Shown: positions 8,380-17,735, counted from the stretch's first letter. The stretch is DNA of 25,053 nt from Synergistaceae bacterium UBA1358 (GCA_002306075.1 DBRW01000071.1:1191-26243); one strand, 5' to 3'. Numbers and translations are program-made. The notes: generated from the letters alone by a model not told the origin.

Positions 8380-10761
8380 TCATCTGTGTCCCAGTATCCT
8401 GACTGCCTCCATCGCGTCCTTGGCATAGTGGTCGGCGCCGACATATTCCGCAAGCGACGGGGTCATCACCGCTCCGCCGACTATTACCCTCACTCCGGGA
8501 CACGCCTCCCTCAGTATGGCTATCGTCGCTTTCATGCTCGAGACGCTCGTCGTCATCAGGGCGCTTAGACCAACGAAATCGGCTCCGTTTTCCCTGACTG
8601 CCTCGACGATCTTCTCCGGAGGGACATCTTTCCCGAGATCTATCATCCTGTAATTGTAATTTTCCATTATCACTTTTACTATGTTTTTGCCGATGTCGTG
8701 TATGTCTCCCTGAACGGTCGCGATAACTACACGGCCCCTCCCTTCGGAACCTTCGGAGCCCTCTTTCGCAAGCTGCCTTCGGATCAGTTCGAAGGATGAC
8801 TGCGCTGCTTCGGCCGACCTGATAAGCTGTGGAAGGAATATGGTGCATGATTCGTACTCTTTCCCAACAAAGTCAAGGGACGGCACTATCTCTTTTTCGA
8901 TGATCTCCATAGGCTTCATCCTTGAGAGAAGGATCTCTGTCGCTTTCTCTGCGTCTCCGCTGAGTCCTTTGATGATCGCCTGAGCGAGATCAGCCTGAGC
9001 ATCGGTCTCTGTCAGCGATCCACTCTCCTGCTTCTTTTCTTCCTGTACTGAACGGCCTGCGATAAATCTCTCTGCCTGCCGGTCTATGCCCATCAGGACA
9101 CTGAATGCATCTACGGTATCTCTCATGCCCTCGTCACCGGGATCCATTATCGGAGCGTCAAGGCCCTGCATCAATGCCATCGCAAGCATAGTCCTGTTGA
9201 TAACGGGGCGGGCAGGGAGCCCAAAGGAGACATTGCTCACACCGAGCACCGTATTGAGCCCAAGCTCCTCTTTGACCATCCTTACAGCCCTGAGCGTCTC
9301 ACGGACCTGATCCTGCTGTGCCGAGGCAGTCATAACAAGACAGTCGATAAGGACATCCTCCCTGGGGATACCGATCTTTTGGGCCTCATCCACTATCGTC
9401 CTGGCAATCTTTAGCCTGCCCTCCGCAGAGGACGGTATGCCGTCGTCGTCCAGGGTGAGCCCGAGTACGGCCGTACCGTATTTCCTGGCTATGGGAAGTA
9501 TCTTCTTCAGGGAATCCTTCTTGCCGTTGACCGAGTTGATAAGCGGTTTTCCGTTGTAGACTCTTGCTGCCCTCTCCAAAACCTCAGGGTCAGAGGAGTC
9601 GAGCTGCAGCGGCAGAGAGGTCACAGACTGTATCTCGATGACGGCTCTCTCAAGCATCTCCGGTTCGTCTATATCCGGGAGCCCCATGTTCACATCAAGG
9701 ATATGCGCTCCCTGCTCCTGCTGCCGTATCGCTTCCCTGAGCACATAGTCCATGTCCTTCGCCCTAAGCGCTGCCTTCAGCGCCTTTTTCCCTGTGGGGT
9801 TCAGCCTTTCGCCAATGATCACAGTGTCGTCGCCAAAGAAGACGGTTTTTGACGCGGAGCAGATTCCCGTTTTCAAACCCGGTCTGATCCCTGAAGGGAC
9901 CACATCCCTGAGCCTCTCCTTTACAAGCCGGATGTACCCCGGATCCGTTCCGCAACACCCTCCGACGATCGAGACTCCTTTTTCCACAAATCCTTTGATG
10001 CAGTCGGCGAACTCTTCATCCGTGACATCATACCCGGCCTCTCCTCCGCTGAAGACCGGAAGCCCCGCGTTCGGCTGGACCATCACTGGTATGCTGCTCG
10101 ACCGGAGGATCCTTTCGACTATCGGCACGAGCTGTCCGGGGCCGAGAGAGCAGTTGACTCCCAGTGCATCCGCTCCGAGGGACTGGAGCGTCATCACCAT
10201 CGATTCAACTGTGGCACCGAAGAAAGAGGTCCCGTTTTCTTCGAAACTCATCGTGGCAAGGACAGGCAGGTCTGAATTCTCTTTGGCCGCTATCATGGCC
10301 GCTTTGAGTTCATAAAGGTCGGTGAATGTCTCAAGGAGTATCAGATCGGCTCCAGCAGCAGTCCCTGCCCTCACTATTTCGGCAAAGACACCGACGGCCT
10401 CCTCAAAGGGAAGGTCTCCTACCGGTCTGAGTACTCGTCCGCACGGGCCAATGTCGAGAGCGGTGAACTTGCCCCTGCGTGCGGAAGCCGCGGACTTTGC
10501 GATCATGACTCCCGACGATACGATATCCTCAAGCGGACGGCCGGCCTTTTCAGCCTTGAACCTGTTCGCTCCGAAAGTATTTGCCGAGACCACATCGCAC
10601 CCAGCGTCGAGATATTCTTCATGGATGGATCTGATCAGCTCAGGATCGGTCAGGTTGAGCAGCTCGGGTATGCCACCGCTTTTCAGCCCTCTCTTCTGGA
10701 GCATCGTACCCATGGCACCGTCAAAGATCACCGTCCTTTTGTCATCTGTCCCGAACCTCAT
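8380..10761 (-). CDS. metH: Cobalamin-dependent methionine synthase, short form without reactivation domain
   Basis: About 793 residues. It moves a methyl group from 5-methyltetrahydrofolate through cobalamin to homocysteine. Domains (numbered from the GTG three codons upstream): homocysteine-binding barrel 1-290 with zinc ligands C207 (GVNCSLG) and C272-C273 (GGCCG); pterin-binding barrel ~310-570 with IIGERLNPTG; cobalamin cap ~590-675; and cobalamin domain with D689-x-H691-x-x-G694 (GDIHDIGKN). The chain ends at the cobalamin domain and lacks the C-terminal AdoMet reactivation domain of E. coli MetH, as is common in anaerobes. I chose the ATG at 10761 because GAGGTG lies just upstream; the GTG at 10770 has none. 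It is the last gene of the AsmA-cobU-cobS-HAD-metF-metH run, 57 bases after metF. Confidence 0.95.
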   Translation of the reverse strand: MRFGTDDKRTVIFDGAMGTMLQKRGLKSGGIPELLNLTDPELIRSIHEEYLDAGCDVVSANTFGANRFKAEKAGRPLEDIVSSGVMIAKSAASARRGKFTALDIGPCGRVLRPVGDLPFEEAVGVFAEIVRAGTAAGADLILLETFTDLYELKAAMIAAKENSDLPVLATMSFEENGTSFFGATVESMVMTLQSLGADALGVNCSLGPGQLVPIVERILRSSSIPVMVQPNAGLPVFSGGEAGYDVTDEEFADCIKGFVEKGVSIVGGCCGTDPGYIRLVKERLRDVVPSGIRPGLKTGICSASKTVFFGDDTVIIGERLNPTGKKALKAALRAKDMDYVLREAIRQQEQGAHILDVNMGLPDIDEPEMLERAVIEIQSVTSLPLQLDSSDPEVLERAARVYNGKPLINSVNGKKDSLKKILPIARKYGTAVLGLTLDDDGIPSSAEGRLKIARTIVDEAQKIGIPREDVLIDCLVMTASAQQDQVRETLRAVRMVKEELGLNTVLGVSNVSFGLPARPVINRTMLAMALMQGLDAPIMDPGDEGMRDTVDAFSVLMGIDRQAERFIAGRSVQEEKKQESGSLTETDAQADLAQAIIKGLSGDAEKATEILLSRMKPMEIIEKEIVPSLDFVGKEYESCTIFLPQLIRSAEAAQSSFELIRRQLAKEGSEGSEGRGRVVIATVQGDIHDIGKNIVKVIMENYNYRMIDLGKDVPPEKIVEAVRENGADFVGLSALMTTSVSSMKATIAILREACPGVRVIVGGAVMTPSLAEYVGADHYAKDAMEAVRILGHR

Positions 10762-10818
10762 ATGATCCACCTCATTTTTTACTCATTAACTGTTTCCGTC
10801 GATCTACATAAAAAAAAT

Positions 10819-11691
10819 TCAGCCGCGCTTTACCCTGAGGGAATACAAGATCCCCCTTATGTTCTCCGATATCCTCTTTGCGATATCAGGCTGGTTCATA
10901 GTGTAGAGGTGTATGCCGTCAACACCGTCAGCGAGCAGATCAACTATCTGCGCCGTTGCGTATGCGATGCCAGCCTCTTTCATGGCCATGTTGTTGTGCC
11001 CGAATGCCCGTATGATCTTCCGGACCTTTTCAGGAACTGTGGCACCGCACATCGATACCATACGGCTGATCTGTGAAGAGGATGTTATGGGCATGATCCC
11101 TGCAACTATAGGAGCGGCTATCCCCATAGCCCTTGCCCGGTCCCTGAACCTGTAGAAGAGCTCGTTGTCAAAAAAGAGCTGCGATATGAGCACATCCACC
11201 CCGCAGTCAGCCTTTTCCTTAAGGCAGCGCAGGTCATCTTCCATAGAATATGCCTCGATGTGCTTTTCTGGGTAGCATGCCGCGAAGATCCTGAAATCAT
11301 ATCTGGATCTTATGTATTTTATGAGATCCGAGGCATAGCGGAAGTCTTTGAGCGCCTCGCCTTCTGCCAGATCCCCCCTGAGCGCGAGTATGTTCTTAAC
11401 TCCGTTTTCACGGAGCGTTCTCAGTATGGGCTCCACATCTTCGACAGAGTTTCCCGCGCAGGTAAGGTGGGCAAGGGCGGGGATGGCATAGCTGTTCTGT
11501 ATCTGGGATGCGATCTCGACGGTGTTGTCCCTGCTCGTACCTCCGGCTCCGTATGTAACGCTGATAAGATCAGGCGCCAGACTTGCAAGCTCGTCTACCG
11601 TCGCAAATATCGAAGAGAGTTCTCCCGTCCTCTTTGGAGGGAAAATTTCAAAAGTCAGAGTCGGTCTTTCCTGTTCAAAGTAATCTCTCAT
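10819..11691 (-). CDS. metF: Methylenetetrahydrofolate reductase
   Basis: 290 residues, the usual family length. It reduces 5,10-methylene- to 5-methyltetrahydrofolate with an FAD cofactor, producing the methyl donor used by the adjacent metH product. Family blocks are all present: the catalytic glutamate in FEIFPPK (E15), VTYGAGGTSRD, NILALRGD, SQLFFDNELFYRF and GIMPITSSSQI. GGGAGG lies just upstream of two consecutive ATGs (11694 and 11691); the second has better spacing (six bases from GGAGG) and is used here. A longer frame from a TTG at 11721 would overlap the end of the HAD gene and is unlikely. There are 13 bases between the HAD stop and this start. Confidence 0.95.
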   Translation of the reverse strand: MRDYFEQERPTLTFEIFPPKRTGELSSIFATVDELASLAPDLISVTYGAGGTSRDNTVEIASQIQNSYAIPALAHLTCAGNSVEDVEPILRTLRENGVKNILALRGDLAEGEALKDFRYASDLIKYIRSRYDFRIFAACYPEKHIEAYSMEDDLRCLKEKADCGVDVLISQLFFDNELFYRFRDRARAMGIAAPIVAGIMPITSSSQISRMVSMCGATVPEKVRKIIRAFGHNNMAMKEAGIAYATAQIVDLLADGVDGIHLYTMNQPDIAKRISENIRGILYSLRVKRG

Positions 11692-11704
11692 CATAGACCT
11701 CCCG

Positions 11705-12511
11705 TCACAGGTATCTTTCAACTATAGCCGCAGCACCGTCGCTGTCATTGTCTGAAGTTATCTCGTCCGCCGCCGCTTTTACGTCGGCAGGCGAATTTCC
11801 CATGGCAACACCGTACCCGGCCCATTCGATCATCTCTCTGTCGTTGGAACCGTCGCCGATCGCAAGGACATCGCGCCTGTCGATCCCGAGTTTTTCCGCA
11901 ACGAGCGCAAGCCCTTTTGCCTTGTTGACTTCGGGGTGTGTCATTTCAACGAAAGATCCCCACGAGGTCGCTGTGTAGATCCTGCCGCCGAAACGGGAGA
12001 CGGTCCCATCCACCATCAGGCGGAAAACATCCTCATCCAGCGATATGCCCAGAAGTTTCGTTGAATCTATGTCAAGGTCCCAAAACTTTTCGCCGAACGA
12101 TACGGGCGGTATTTTCGATATGTTTTCGTAGAATCTGCTCCTTGGGTCACCGCTGTCCGTCACATAGAGCCTGTCATCGCTGTAGATCTGTATGTACCAT
12201 CCCTGTTGCCGGTAGAAGGATAGGATCTCGGCAGTCAGATCCCTGCCCACTCCCTTTTCGAGGAGGGTCTTCCCGGAAAGGGGATCTCGAACTACGGCAC
12301 CGTTGTAGAAAATAGATGGATGTTTTATGCCGATCTCCCTTATCACGGGGAGGGCGGAAGGATACATCCTCCCTGTCGCGGCAACGACGATCATCCCGGA
12401 CGAAATTGCACTCCTGAGCGCGTTCCTTGTCCTTGCCGAAAGTTCGCTTGAGCTGTTGAGGATCGTACCGTCGATGTCAACTGCGATAAGCCGCGGTCTG
12501 GATTTGCTCAT
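11705..12511 (-). CDS. Cof-type (class IIB) HAD superfamily phosphatase
   Basis: 268 residues. HAD motif I is VDIDGTIL (nucleophile D12, acid D14), the Cof-type cap lies in the middle, a lysine in NKAKGLAL precedes motif IV, and motif IV is IGDGSNDREMI. Family members hydrolyse small phosphoesters such as flavin mononucleotide, pyridoxal phosphate or sugar phosphates; sequence alone does not give the substrate. The start is ATG 12511, overlapping the cobS stop by four bases (ATGA), so the two are translationally coupled. The open frame continues upstream to 12760, but that part is a shadow of cobS. Its place between cobS and metF invites the idea of dephosphorylating a cobamide intermediate (see findings). 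Confidence 0.9.
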   Translation of the reverse strand: MSKSRPRLIAVDIDGTILNSSSELSARTRNALRSAISSGMIVVAATGRMYPSALPVIREIGIKHPSIFYNGAVVRDPLSGKTLLEKGVGRDLTAEILSFYRQQGWYIQIYSDDRLYVTDSGDPRSRFYENISKIPPVSFGEKFWDLDIDSTKLLGISLDEDVFRLMVDGTVSRFGGRIYTATSWGSFVEMTHPEVNKAKGLALVAEKLGIDRRDVLAIGDGSNDREMIEWAGYGVAMGNSPADVKAAADEITSDNDSDGAAAIVERYL

Positions 12512-13317
12512 GCCGAGAATACCGCTAAAGAGGCTATCTCCGCTGCCACTGCGGCGGCGCCCAGGACATCGCCGTTCACTCCGCCCAGCCTGGAGTTCAT
12601 CCAGCCCGCCATCCCGAAACCGATCATAATGGCGGCGGCGGCAGAAAAGGACCACCTGACAGGCGCGATCGGCATGAAAACAAAAAACGCTAAAAATGAG
12701 ACGAAGAGGTCGTATCCATTGAAGGTGTCCACCATACCCTTGCCCATGCCGCTCTCCCATGGATACCTGCCCTTATAGGCAGCCGTGCAGCATGCAAATC
12801 TGCCGCAGGCAGCGGAAACGATCAGCGCAGCCGGAAGCCTGTCGGGCCGGACAGTTCCCGCCAGAGATGTCCAGAGTCCGAATGCGAGTATGAGGCCGAC
12901 AGCCCCGTAAGCTCCGAGCCTGCTGTCCTTCATTACCGAGCGAAGTTCCTCTTCTTGCCTGCCCGAGCCCACCCCGTCCCAGAGGTCCCCCCACCCGTCA
13001 AGGTGCAGCGACCATCCCATCACAGAGTAAAAGAAGACGCCTGTCCAAATCGTTCCGGGCTGATCCAATCCCAGAGATCCGACGACAGATACCTCGATCG
13101 CGACAAGCAGGCCGAGAAGTCCTCCCGCGAGGGGCGCGAGAGGAAGGATCCTGTTGCCTGCCGGCATTTCGGACGGCCACAGCCTTCGGGGCAGAGGGAT
13201 GCGCGAGAGCAGGGTCCATGCGACAACGAACCTGCCGATGAAGTCGTGCCTCGATCCTTCGTTTCTGATCTCTTCAGTCAGCCTGTCCATATATTCCCGG
13301 AATTTCCCGTTCCTCAT
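12508..13317 (-). CDS. cobS: Adenosylcobinamide-GDP ribazoletransferase (cobalamin synthase)
   Basis: 269 residues, an integral membrane enzyme joining adenosylcobinamide-GDP to alpha-ribazole (or its 5'-phosphate), the nucleotide-loop step of cobamide synthesis. The active-site block is HLDGWGDLWDG followed by MKDSRLGAYG; most relatives have HLDGLADTADG, so this is a modest variant that keeps the acidic residues. Several hydrophobic stretches run through the chain, and NGDVLGA near the C-terminus is also typical. The start is ATG 13317, four bases overlapping the cobU stop (ATGA), with GGAGGGG eight bases upstream. A GTG at 13350 lies inside cobU and is less likely. Confidence 0.93.
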   Translation of the reverse strand: MRNGKFREYMDRLTEEIRNEGSRHDFIGRFVVAWTLLSRIPLPRRLWPSEMPAGNRILPLAPLAGGLLGLLVAIEVSVVGSLGLDQPGTIWTGVFFYSVMGWSLHLDGWGDLWDGVGSGRQEEELRSVMKDSRLGAYGAVGLILAFGLWTSLAGTVRPDRLPAALIVSAACGRFACCTAAYKGRYPWESGMGKGMVDTFNGYDLFVSFLAFFVFMPIAPVRWSFSAAAAIMIGFGMAGWMNSRLGGVNGDVLGAAAVAAEIASLAVFSA

Positions 13318-13910
13318 TGCCGGATCCCCTCCGCCGATCCCTTGACCCACAGAGGGCAGCCCGCGACCACAAGTGCGACTCTTTCAGCCCTTGCGGCGCA
13401 CAGCTGGTTCATCCTTCCCTGCAGATCCCTGAACCGCCTGCCCATTATATAAGTCGGAACGAGGCCGAAACCCACCTCGTTGCTCACGATTATCAGATGT
13501 GTACCTTCCGGGGGGATCGAGCAGAGATCTTCGGTCAACGCCCTTATTTGCGCTTCCCTTGCCTGCCACTCGGATTCAGAGGCCTTCTCCGCGGCGTCCC
13601 CCTCAAGGAGGAGGCGGGTCAGCCACATCGTGAGACAGTCGAGCAGAAGGACCCCCCCTATTTTCTTTACAGCCGCGCAAATCTCGTACGGATCTCCCTC
13701 AAATGTCTCCCATCCCGCAGGCCTTCTCTTTCTGTGCATGGCGATGCGTTCACGCATCTCCGGATCCCGGGCATCCGCGGCCGCAAGATACGTGACATGG
13801 GAGGCGGCACCCTCTGCGAGCCTTTCCGCAAAGGTGCTCTTGCCGCTTCTGGCACCACCCAGGATGAGGGTTATCCCTGATTTAATGATCCTGTCACCGT
13901 CAGTTTCCAA
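13314..13910 (-). CDS. cobU: Bifunctional adenosylcobinamide kinase / adenosylcobinamide-phosphate guanylyltransferase
   Basis: 198 residues. It phosphorylates adenosylcobinamide and then transfers GMP to it, preparing the substrate for CobS. The P-loop is GGARSGKST at 18-26. H59 in IAMHRKRRPAGWETFE corresponds to the histidine that carries the GMP intermediate. SNEVGFGLVP and GRRFRDLQGRMNQ are further family signatures. The only sensible start in frame is TTG 13910-13908, which overlaps the end of the AsmA-like gene by 11 bases and has a weak GGGG site upstream, implying coupled translation. Adjacent cobS completes the pathway step. Confidence 0.93.
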   Translation of the reverse strand: METDGDRIIKSGITLILGGARSGKSTFAERLAEGAASHVTYLAAADARDPEMRERIAMHRKRRPAGWETFEGDPYEICAAVKKIGGVLLLDCLTMWLTRLLLEGDAAEKASESEWQAREAQIRALTEDLCSIPPEGTHLIIVSNEVGFGLVPTYIMGRRFRDLQGRMNQLCAARAERVALVVAGCPLWVKGSAEGIRQ

Positions 13911-16900
13911 AATCTATCCCCTGCAGTATGTTCCCGAACGTCTGTTCTATGATCTGGCCGCTGATATCATTCCCGTTGGTATAGCTTATCCCGGGGCCGA
14001 CAGGTATTTCGAACTTCAGCCTGAAGACGGTATCCCGGCCCTGATAGTCTTTTTCATTGGGATCGCTTGCCGATTTCGGTATCACGTTTCTTGGACTTGT
14101 CATCTGCTCCGACTTGTCGACCTTTACGTTGCTGAAGCTCGGGGAGCCTACGGTCCCGTTTACATTCAACGTAACGAAACGGAAATCCGTCCTTGTGAAG
14201 CCTGACAGGACTCCTCCGAGGAAGTTCTGGAGCAGCGCGTTCCTATCAAGTTCACCCGTGAATTCCATACCCACGTTTATGATCCCCTGCAGCGCTCCGA
14301 GAAGGGCATTCAATGCCTGTATATTTACTTTGCCCATCGCGAACAGGCTCATCTCTTTTTTCTTGTTTATCAGACCGTCAAGCATCACATAGCGGTACAC
14401 CGGATCTCCGGAAGGAGCCACGGCCTGGCTTCCGGGAAGGATAGTCAGGTATCCTTCGTCAAGGGTGAATGCCGTCTGGATCGTTTTGAAGAGGAGCGGT
14501 TTGCCCTTCGTATATTTTTTTGCCGCCTCTACTGCTTCAAAGCCGGAGATCTCCCCATCCCTGAGAAAAAGCACACCTGCCGCATTGACCGTGCTCATCC
14601 TTCCGGGTTCGCCTCCTGCCCTGATCTTGAGGTCCCCTTTGCCTGAGATCGAACCTGAAAGAGAGGGGAAAGCCTGCTTTATCATCGGAGCCACGTCGGC
14701 ACTCATCACTGTGAGGTTGCCGCCCCAGCTGCTCTTCGCGATGCCCATCGCAAGTCCGCCCGTAACGGTCCCGCCGTTCGTCTCAGCCTTCACGTCTTCC
14801 ATGACCGCATAGCCATCGGAGATGTAGAAAGGCGCGTTGACGTTGGTTATCCTCAATCCGAGGAACCTCATCCTCTCGGAAGAAAACGAACCTTCGCCGC
14901 TGAAATCATCGACCTCGCCCCTGCCGGTAAATTTGAAGCTGGCGTTTCCTCCGAACCTCCTCCTGAACTGGTCGGGCAGGTAGGCTCCTACCTGTCTGAG
15001 GTCGATATCTTTGCCTTTGGTGTCGATAGCCCCGTGCCATTTTCCGTTCTCCATATATATCCTGCCGTTAGCGGTCAATTCACCGTGTTCAAGCCTTGCC
15101 TTGGCTTCTGAGACTTTAATGTCCGTCAGGCTTCCGTTGAACGCCACATCGACCATCGGGAGCAAAAATCCTCTGTATCTGAAAGGTGCCAGCGTTCCGC
15201 TGCCGCTCAAAAGAGGCTTGCCGACCGTGCCTTTGATCAGGACTTCACTGTTGATAAGGCCCTGTACGCCCCTTACCACGGGCAGATGTTTCCTCAGCAG
15301 CTCATACATGTTTATATTTTTGGATGCTACCTTAAGATCCAGCGTCGATTCCGAGAAGGGCCTGCCCGACGGTGAAGGGATGATATTCCCGGTCAGGACG
15401 TGTTCTCCCCTCAGGAAATTTACCTTCACACTGCCGATCCTTATCTCCCCGGGGCCGCCGCTGAGACTGCCTGTTGCCTTTTCGGCAGAGAACTCTTTCC
15501 ACCTGAGGCCGTCTGACGAAATATCCGTTTTCCATCTTATGCCGCTTCCGTCATTGCCGATCTTTATCTGACCGGAGCAGGAGCCTTCGATATCCTGCTT
15601 CATGCCGAAAAGTCCGTTGAGGACAGAGATGTCCACTTTTCTGACCTGGCCTTCGAACTCCCATCTGACAGGGGAGGATCCGCCAGATGTCTTGCGCGGC
15701 AAGTCGACTTTGCCTTTAAGGTCCGCCCTTCCGCCTGCGATATCTCCATCCATCTTCCTGAAGTCAAGCCTGTCTGGTGAATATGCCATTTCTGTATAAA
15801 ATTTTGAGACCACAATATCCATGAACCTGCCGTTTGGGACCCTGAGCTTCAGCAGCACCTCCGGGGAATCTGTCTTTCCCCTGAGAGCCCATGCTCCGGA
15901 AGCATCTCCGGATATTTTCAAAGTTTTGAGGACTTTCAGTGTGTCATGAAAGCCGCCCAGCGAGGCGTTCTTTATCGCTCCGCCCAAGGAGAACTCCGGT
16001 GTCCCTCCGATATCTTTCACATTGCCCGAAGCAGTGATATATGCCCCGTTCCAGAGAAGAGACGCATTCGCCAGCCTTAAAGTTCCCAGCGAGACATCGT
16101 ACTCGGGGGATGCCTTGACGGCCGTCAGCTTTCCTATCCCCTTTATTTCAGCTGAGGGCGAGCTGATGTCAGCCTTCACTTTCAACGCGCTTATGTCCCC
16201 GCCGATCTTCGCAGAAACATCGGCAGTGCCTTTAAGCTCGAATTTTTCCAGTTCGCTTACCGCTTTTCCAAGCTCTTCCAGCTTTATCGACCTGGTGTTC
16301 AGTTTAAGGTCGACAGGCACTCCGTCAGCAATGCTGACAGTCCCCGCGAGCCTTATCTCCCTTCCCTCGTTTAGAGCCGAGAGGTCCAGTCTCCCCGAAG
16401 GTTTTCCCTCAAAGAACACCTTTCCCTGCATCGCCGTGAATTTCATCTTGTTGTACGCAACGTTTGAGGGAGCTATCTCAACTTTCCCCACAAGCGCATC
16501 CAACGGGCCTTTAAGGTCCGCCTCCATTGCAGTGATGCTTCCTTTCAGCATCGCTGCGTTCCCTGCTATCTCATGGGTTATCTTGTCAGTCCAGTCTGCG
16601 AAACGGAGGTCGTGCGTATTGATTTTCAGCTCAAGATATTTCCCCGGGGTCCTCGTATCAAGTTTCATCGATCCGCGCAGGGATGATTCGAAGACTTTGC
16701 TTTCATCAAGCGAGATATCAAGGACACCGTCTTCGTACCGCCATTTTGCAGTTAACTCTTCAAGCGGTACCCTTCTGAGAACGGCCTTTTTTATGGTCCC
16801 TTCTCCCGCTGTGAAGATGTCCCTTCCCTCGCCCCTCATTTCTATCTTTGCCGTCAATTTGCCCATTACGCCATATTTCGAGAAGTTGGGGAATATCGAG

Positions 16901-17607
16901 GCTATCGTTCGCAGGTCGGCATCTTCTACATCCGCTTTGAAATCCGGGACCGGATATACTTTTCCCGAGATCTTTGCCGAGCCTTCGTCAAGCCTGGCGG
17001 AGAAGCCGTCAAGCAGCCAGCTTTCTTCCTCCTTCCTGACTACTCCGAATACTGAAAACGGGATATCGCGGAATCTGCCCCTGAGCGCGGGAGCAAACCA
17101 CTTCAGTCCGCGAAGTTCGAGCGAGCTGTCGTCCAGCTCAAGAAGCCCCCACTGGGAAGAGACCCTGACCTCGTTCATTATGATCTTGTTGATAGGGATA
17201 TCATCTGTTCCCGAGCTCCCCGATCTCTCCGGCAGCATCTTGAGCAGCGAATCATAGTCGGTGCTGAGCCCCTCTATCACAAGGGCGGATACGCGTGGTG
17301 AATTTTTAAGAAGGCTCTGGAGGGAAAGTTTTATCTCTACCTTATCAATAGTCAGGAGTTTTTCATCGGAACGGACAAAGGACATTTCTTTTCCTTTGAA
17401 GCCGACCACGGGGTTGCCGGAGAGTGCAGGCATGACAAGTTCTATGCCGAGCTTGTCGTTTACTGCTTTCCTGATCTGGTCCACGACAAGATCTCCCAGG
17501 AAGTTCACCTGGGTCAGGACCACAAAGACAAGCCCTGCAGCTGCAGTTATCAAAGCGGCGATTATTCCGGCTTTTGCGGTTTTGCTGTTGATTTTCTTAA
17601 TTTTCAA
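13900..17607 (-). CDS. AsmA-like (AsmA/TamB/YhdP group) envelope protein
   Basis: About 1235 residues. One membrane segment near the N-terminus (AGIIAALITAAAGLVFVVL) anchors a very long beta-rich chain of repeating strands, the pattern of the AsmA-like family. The last ~200 residues hold the conserved C-terminal block (YRYVMLDGLINKKKEMSLFAMGKVNIQ, then LLQNFLGGVLSG). Family members bridge the inner and outer membranes and are implicated in lipid transport and envelope integrity, supporting a diderm cell. Two starts are possible: GTG 17619, with no ribosome site, and TTG 17607, with GAGGTG nine bases upstream; I used the latter. It heads the operon with cobU, whose start overlaps its stop. The link to cobamide genes is positional only. 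Confidence 0.85.
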   Translation of the reverse strand: MKIKKINSKTAKAGIIAALITAAAGLVFVVLTQVNFLGDLVVDQIRKAVNDKLGIELVMPALSGNPVVGFKGKEMSFVRSDEKLLTIDKVEIKLSLQSLLKNSPRVSALVIEGLSTDYDSLLKMLPERSGSSGTDDIPINKIIMNEVRVSSQWGLLELDDSSLELRGLKWFAPALRGRFRDIPFSVFGVVRKEEESWLLDGFSARLDEGSAKISGKVYPVPDFKADVEDADLRTIASIFPNFSKYGVMGKLTAKIEMRGEGRDIFTAGEGTIKKAVLRRVPLEELTAKWRYEDGVLDISLDESKVFESSLRGSMKLDTRTPGKYLELKINTHDLRFADWTDKITHEIAGNAAMLKGSITAMEADLKGPLDALVGKVEIAPSNVAYNKMKFTAMQGKVFFEGKPSGRLDLSALNEGREIRLAGTVSIADGVPVDLKLNTRSIKLEELGKAVSELEKFELKGTADVSAKIGGDISALKVKADISSPSAEIKGIGKLTAVKASPEYDVSLGTLRLANASLLWNGAYITASGNVKDIGGTPEFSLGGAIKNASLGGFHDTLKVLKTLKISGDASGAWALRGKTDSPEVLLKLRVPNGRFMDIVVSKFYTEMAYSPDRLDFRKMDGDIAGGRADLKGKVDLPRKTSGGSSPVRWEFEGQVRKVDISVLNGLFGMKQDIEGSCSGQIKIGNDGSGIRWKTDISSDGLRWKEFSAEKATGSLSGGPGEIRIGSVKVNFLRGEHVLTGNIIPSPSGRPFSESTLDLKVASKNINMYELLRKHLPVVRGVQGLINSEVLIKGTVGKPLLSGSGTLAPFRYRGFLLPMVDVAFNGSLTDIKVSEAKARLEHGELTANGRIYMENGKWHGAIDTKGKDIDLRQVGAYLPDQFRRRFGGNASFKFTGRGEVDDFSGEGSFSSERMRFLGLRITNVNAPFYISDGYAVMEDVKAETNGGTVTGGLAMGIAKSSWGGNLTVMSADVAPMIKQAFPSLSGSISGKGDLKIRAGGEPGRMSTVNAAGVLFLRDGEISGFEAVEAAKKYTKGKPLLFKTIQTAFTLDEGYLTILPGSQAVAPSGDPVYRYVMLDGLINKKKEMSLFAMGKVNIQALNALLGALQGIINVGMEFTGELDRNALLQNFLGGVLSGFTRTDFRFVTLNVNGTVGSPSFSNVKVDKSEQMTSPRNVIPKSASDPNEKDYQGRDTVFRLKFEIPVGPGISYTNGNDISGQIIEQTFGNILQGIDFGN

Positions 17608-17735
17608 AATAGATCGCACCTCGGCGGTTCTGGATACATCTTCATTTTATCGTGTGACCGTCTGTTATACCCGGTAATTCTATCATGTTTTCAATCGCGG
17701 ATATATGCAATTACACTGTATATGGCCTGCCTTAG

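Noticed and set aside
8360..8381. GACCCTT/AAGGGTC hairpin between the TPR gene and metH as a terminator
   Set aside because: Seven-base stem without a T-run on either strand; too weak to claim.
8357..8848. 163-codon minus-strand frame at the metH end
   Set aside because: Overlaps metH in another frame; Arg/Ser-rich translation typical of a shadow.
12512..12760. N-terminal extension of the HAD phosphatase
   Set aside because: Lies inside cobS in another frame and has no homologous content; ATG 12511 with the ATGA overlap is the natural start.
16022..17257. 411-codon plus-strand open frame
   Set aside because: Antisense shadow of the AsmA-like gene; serine/proline-rich low-complexity translation, no ribosome site or family likeness.
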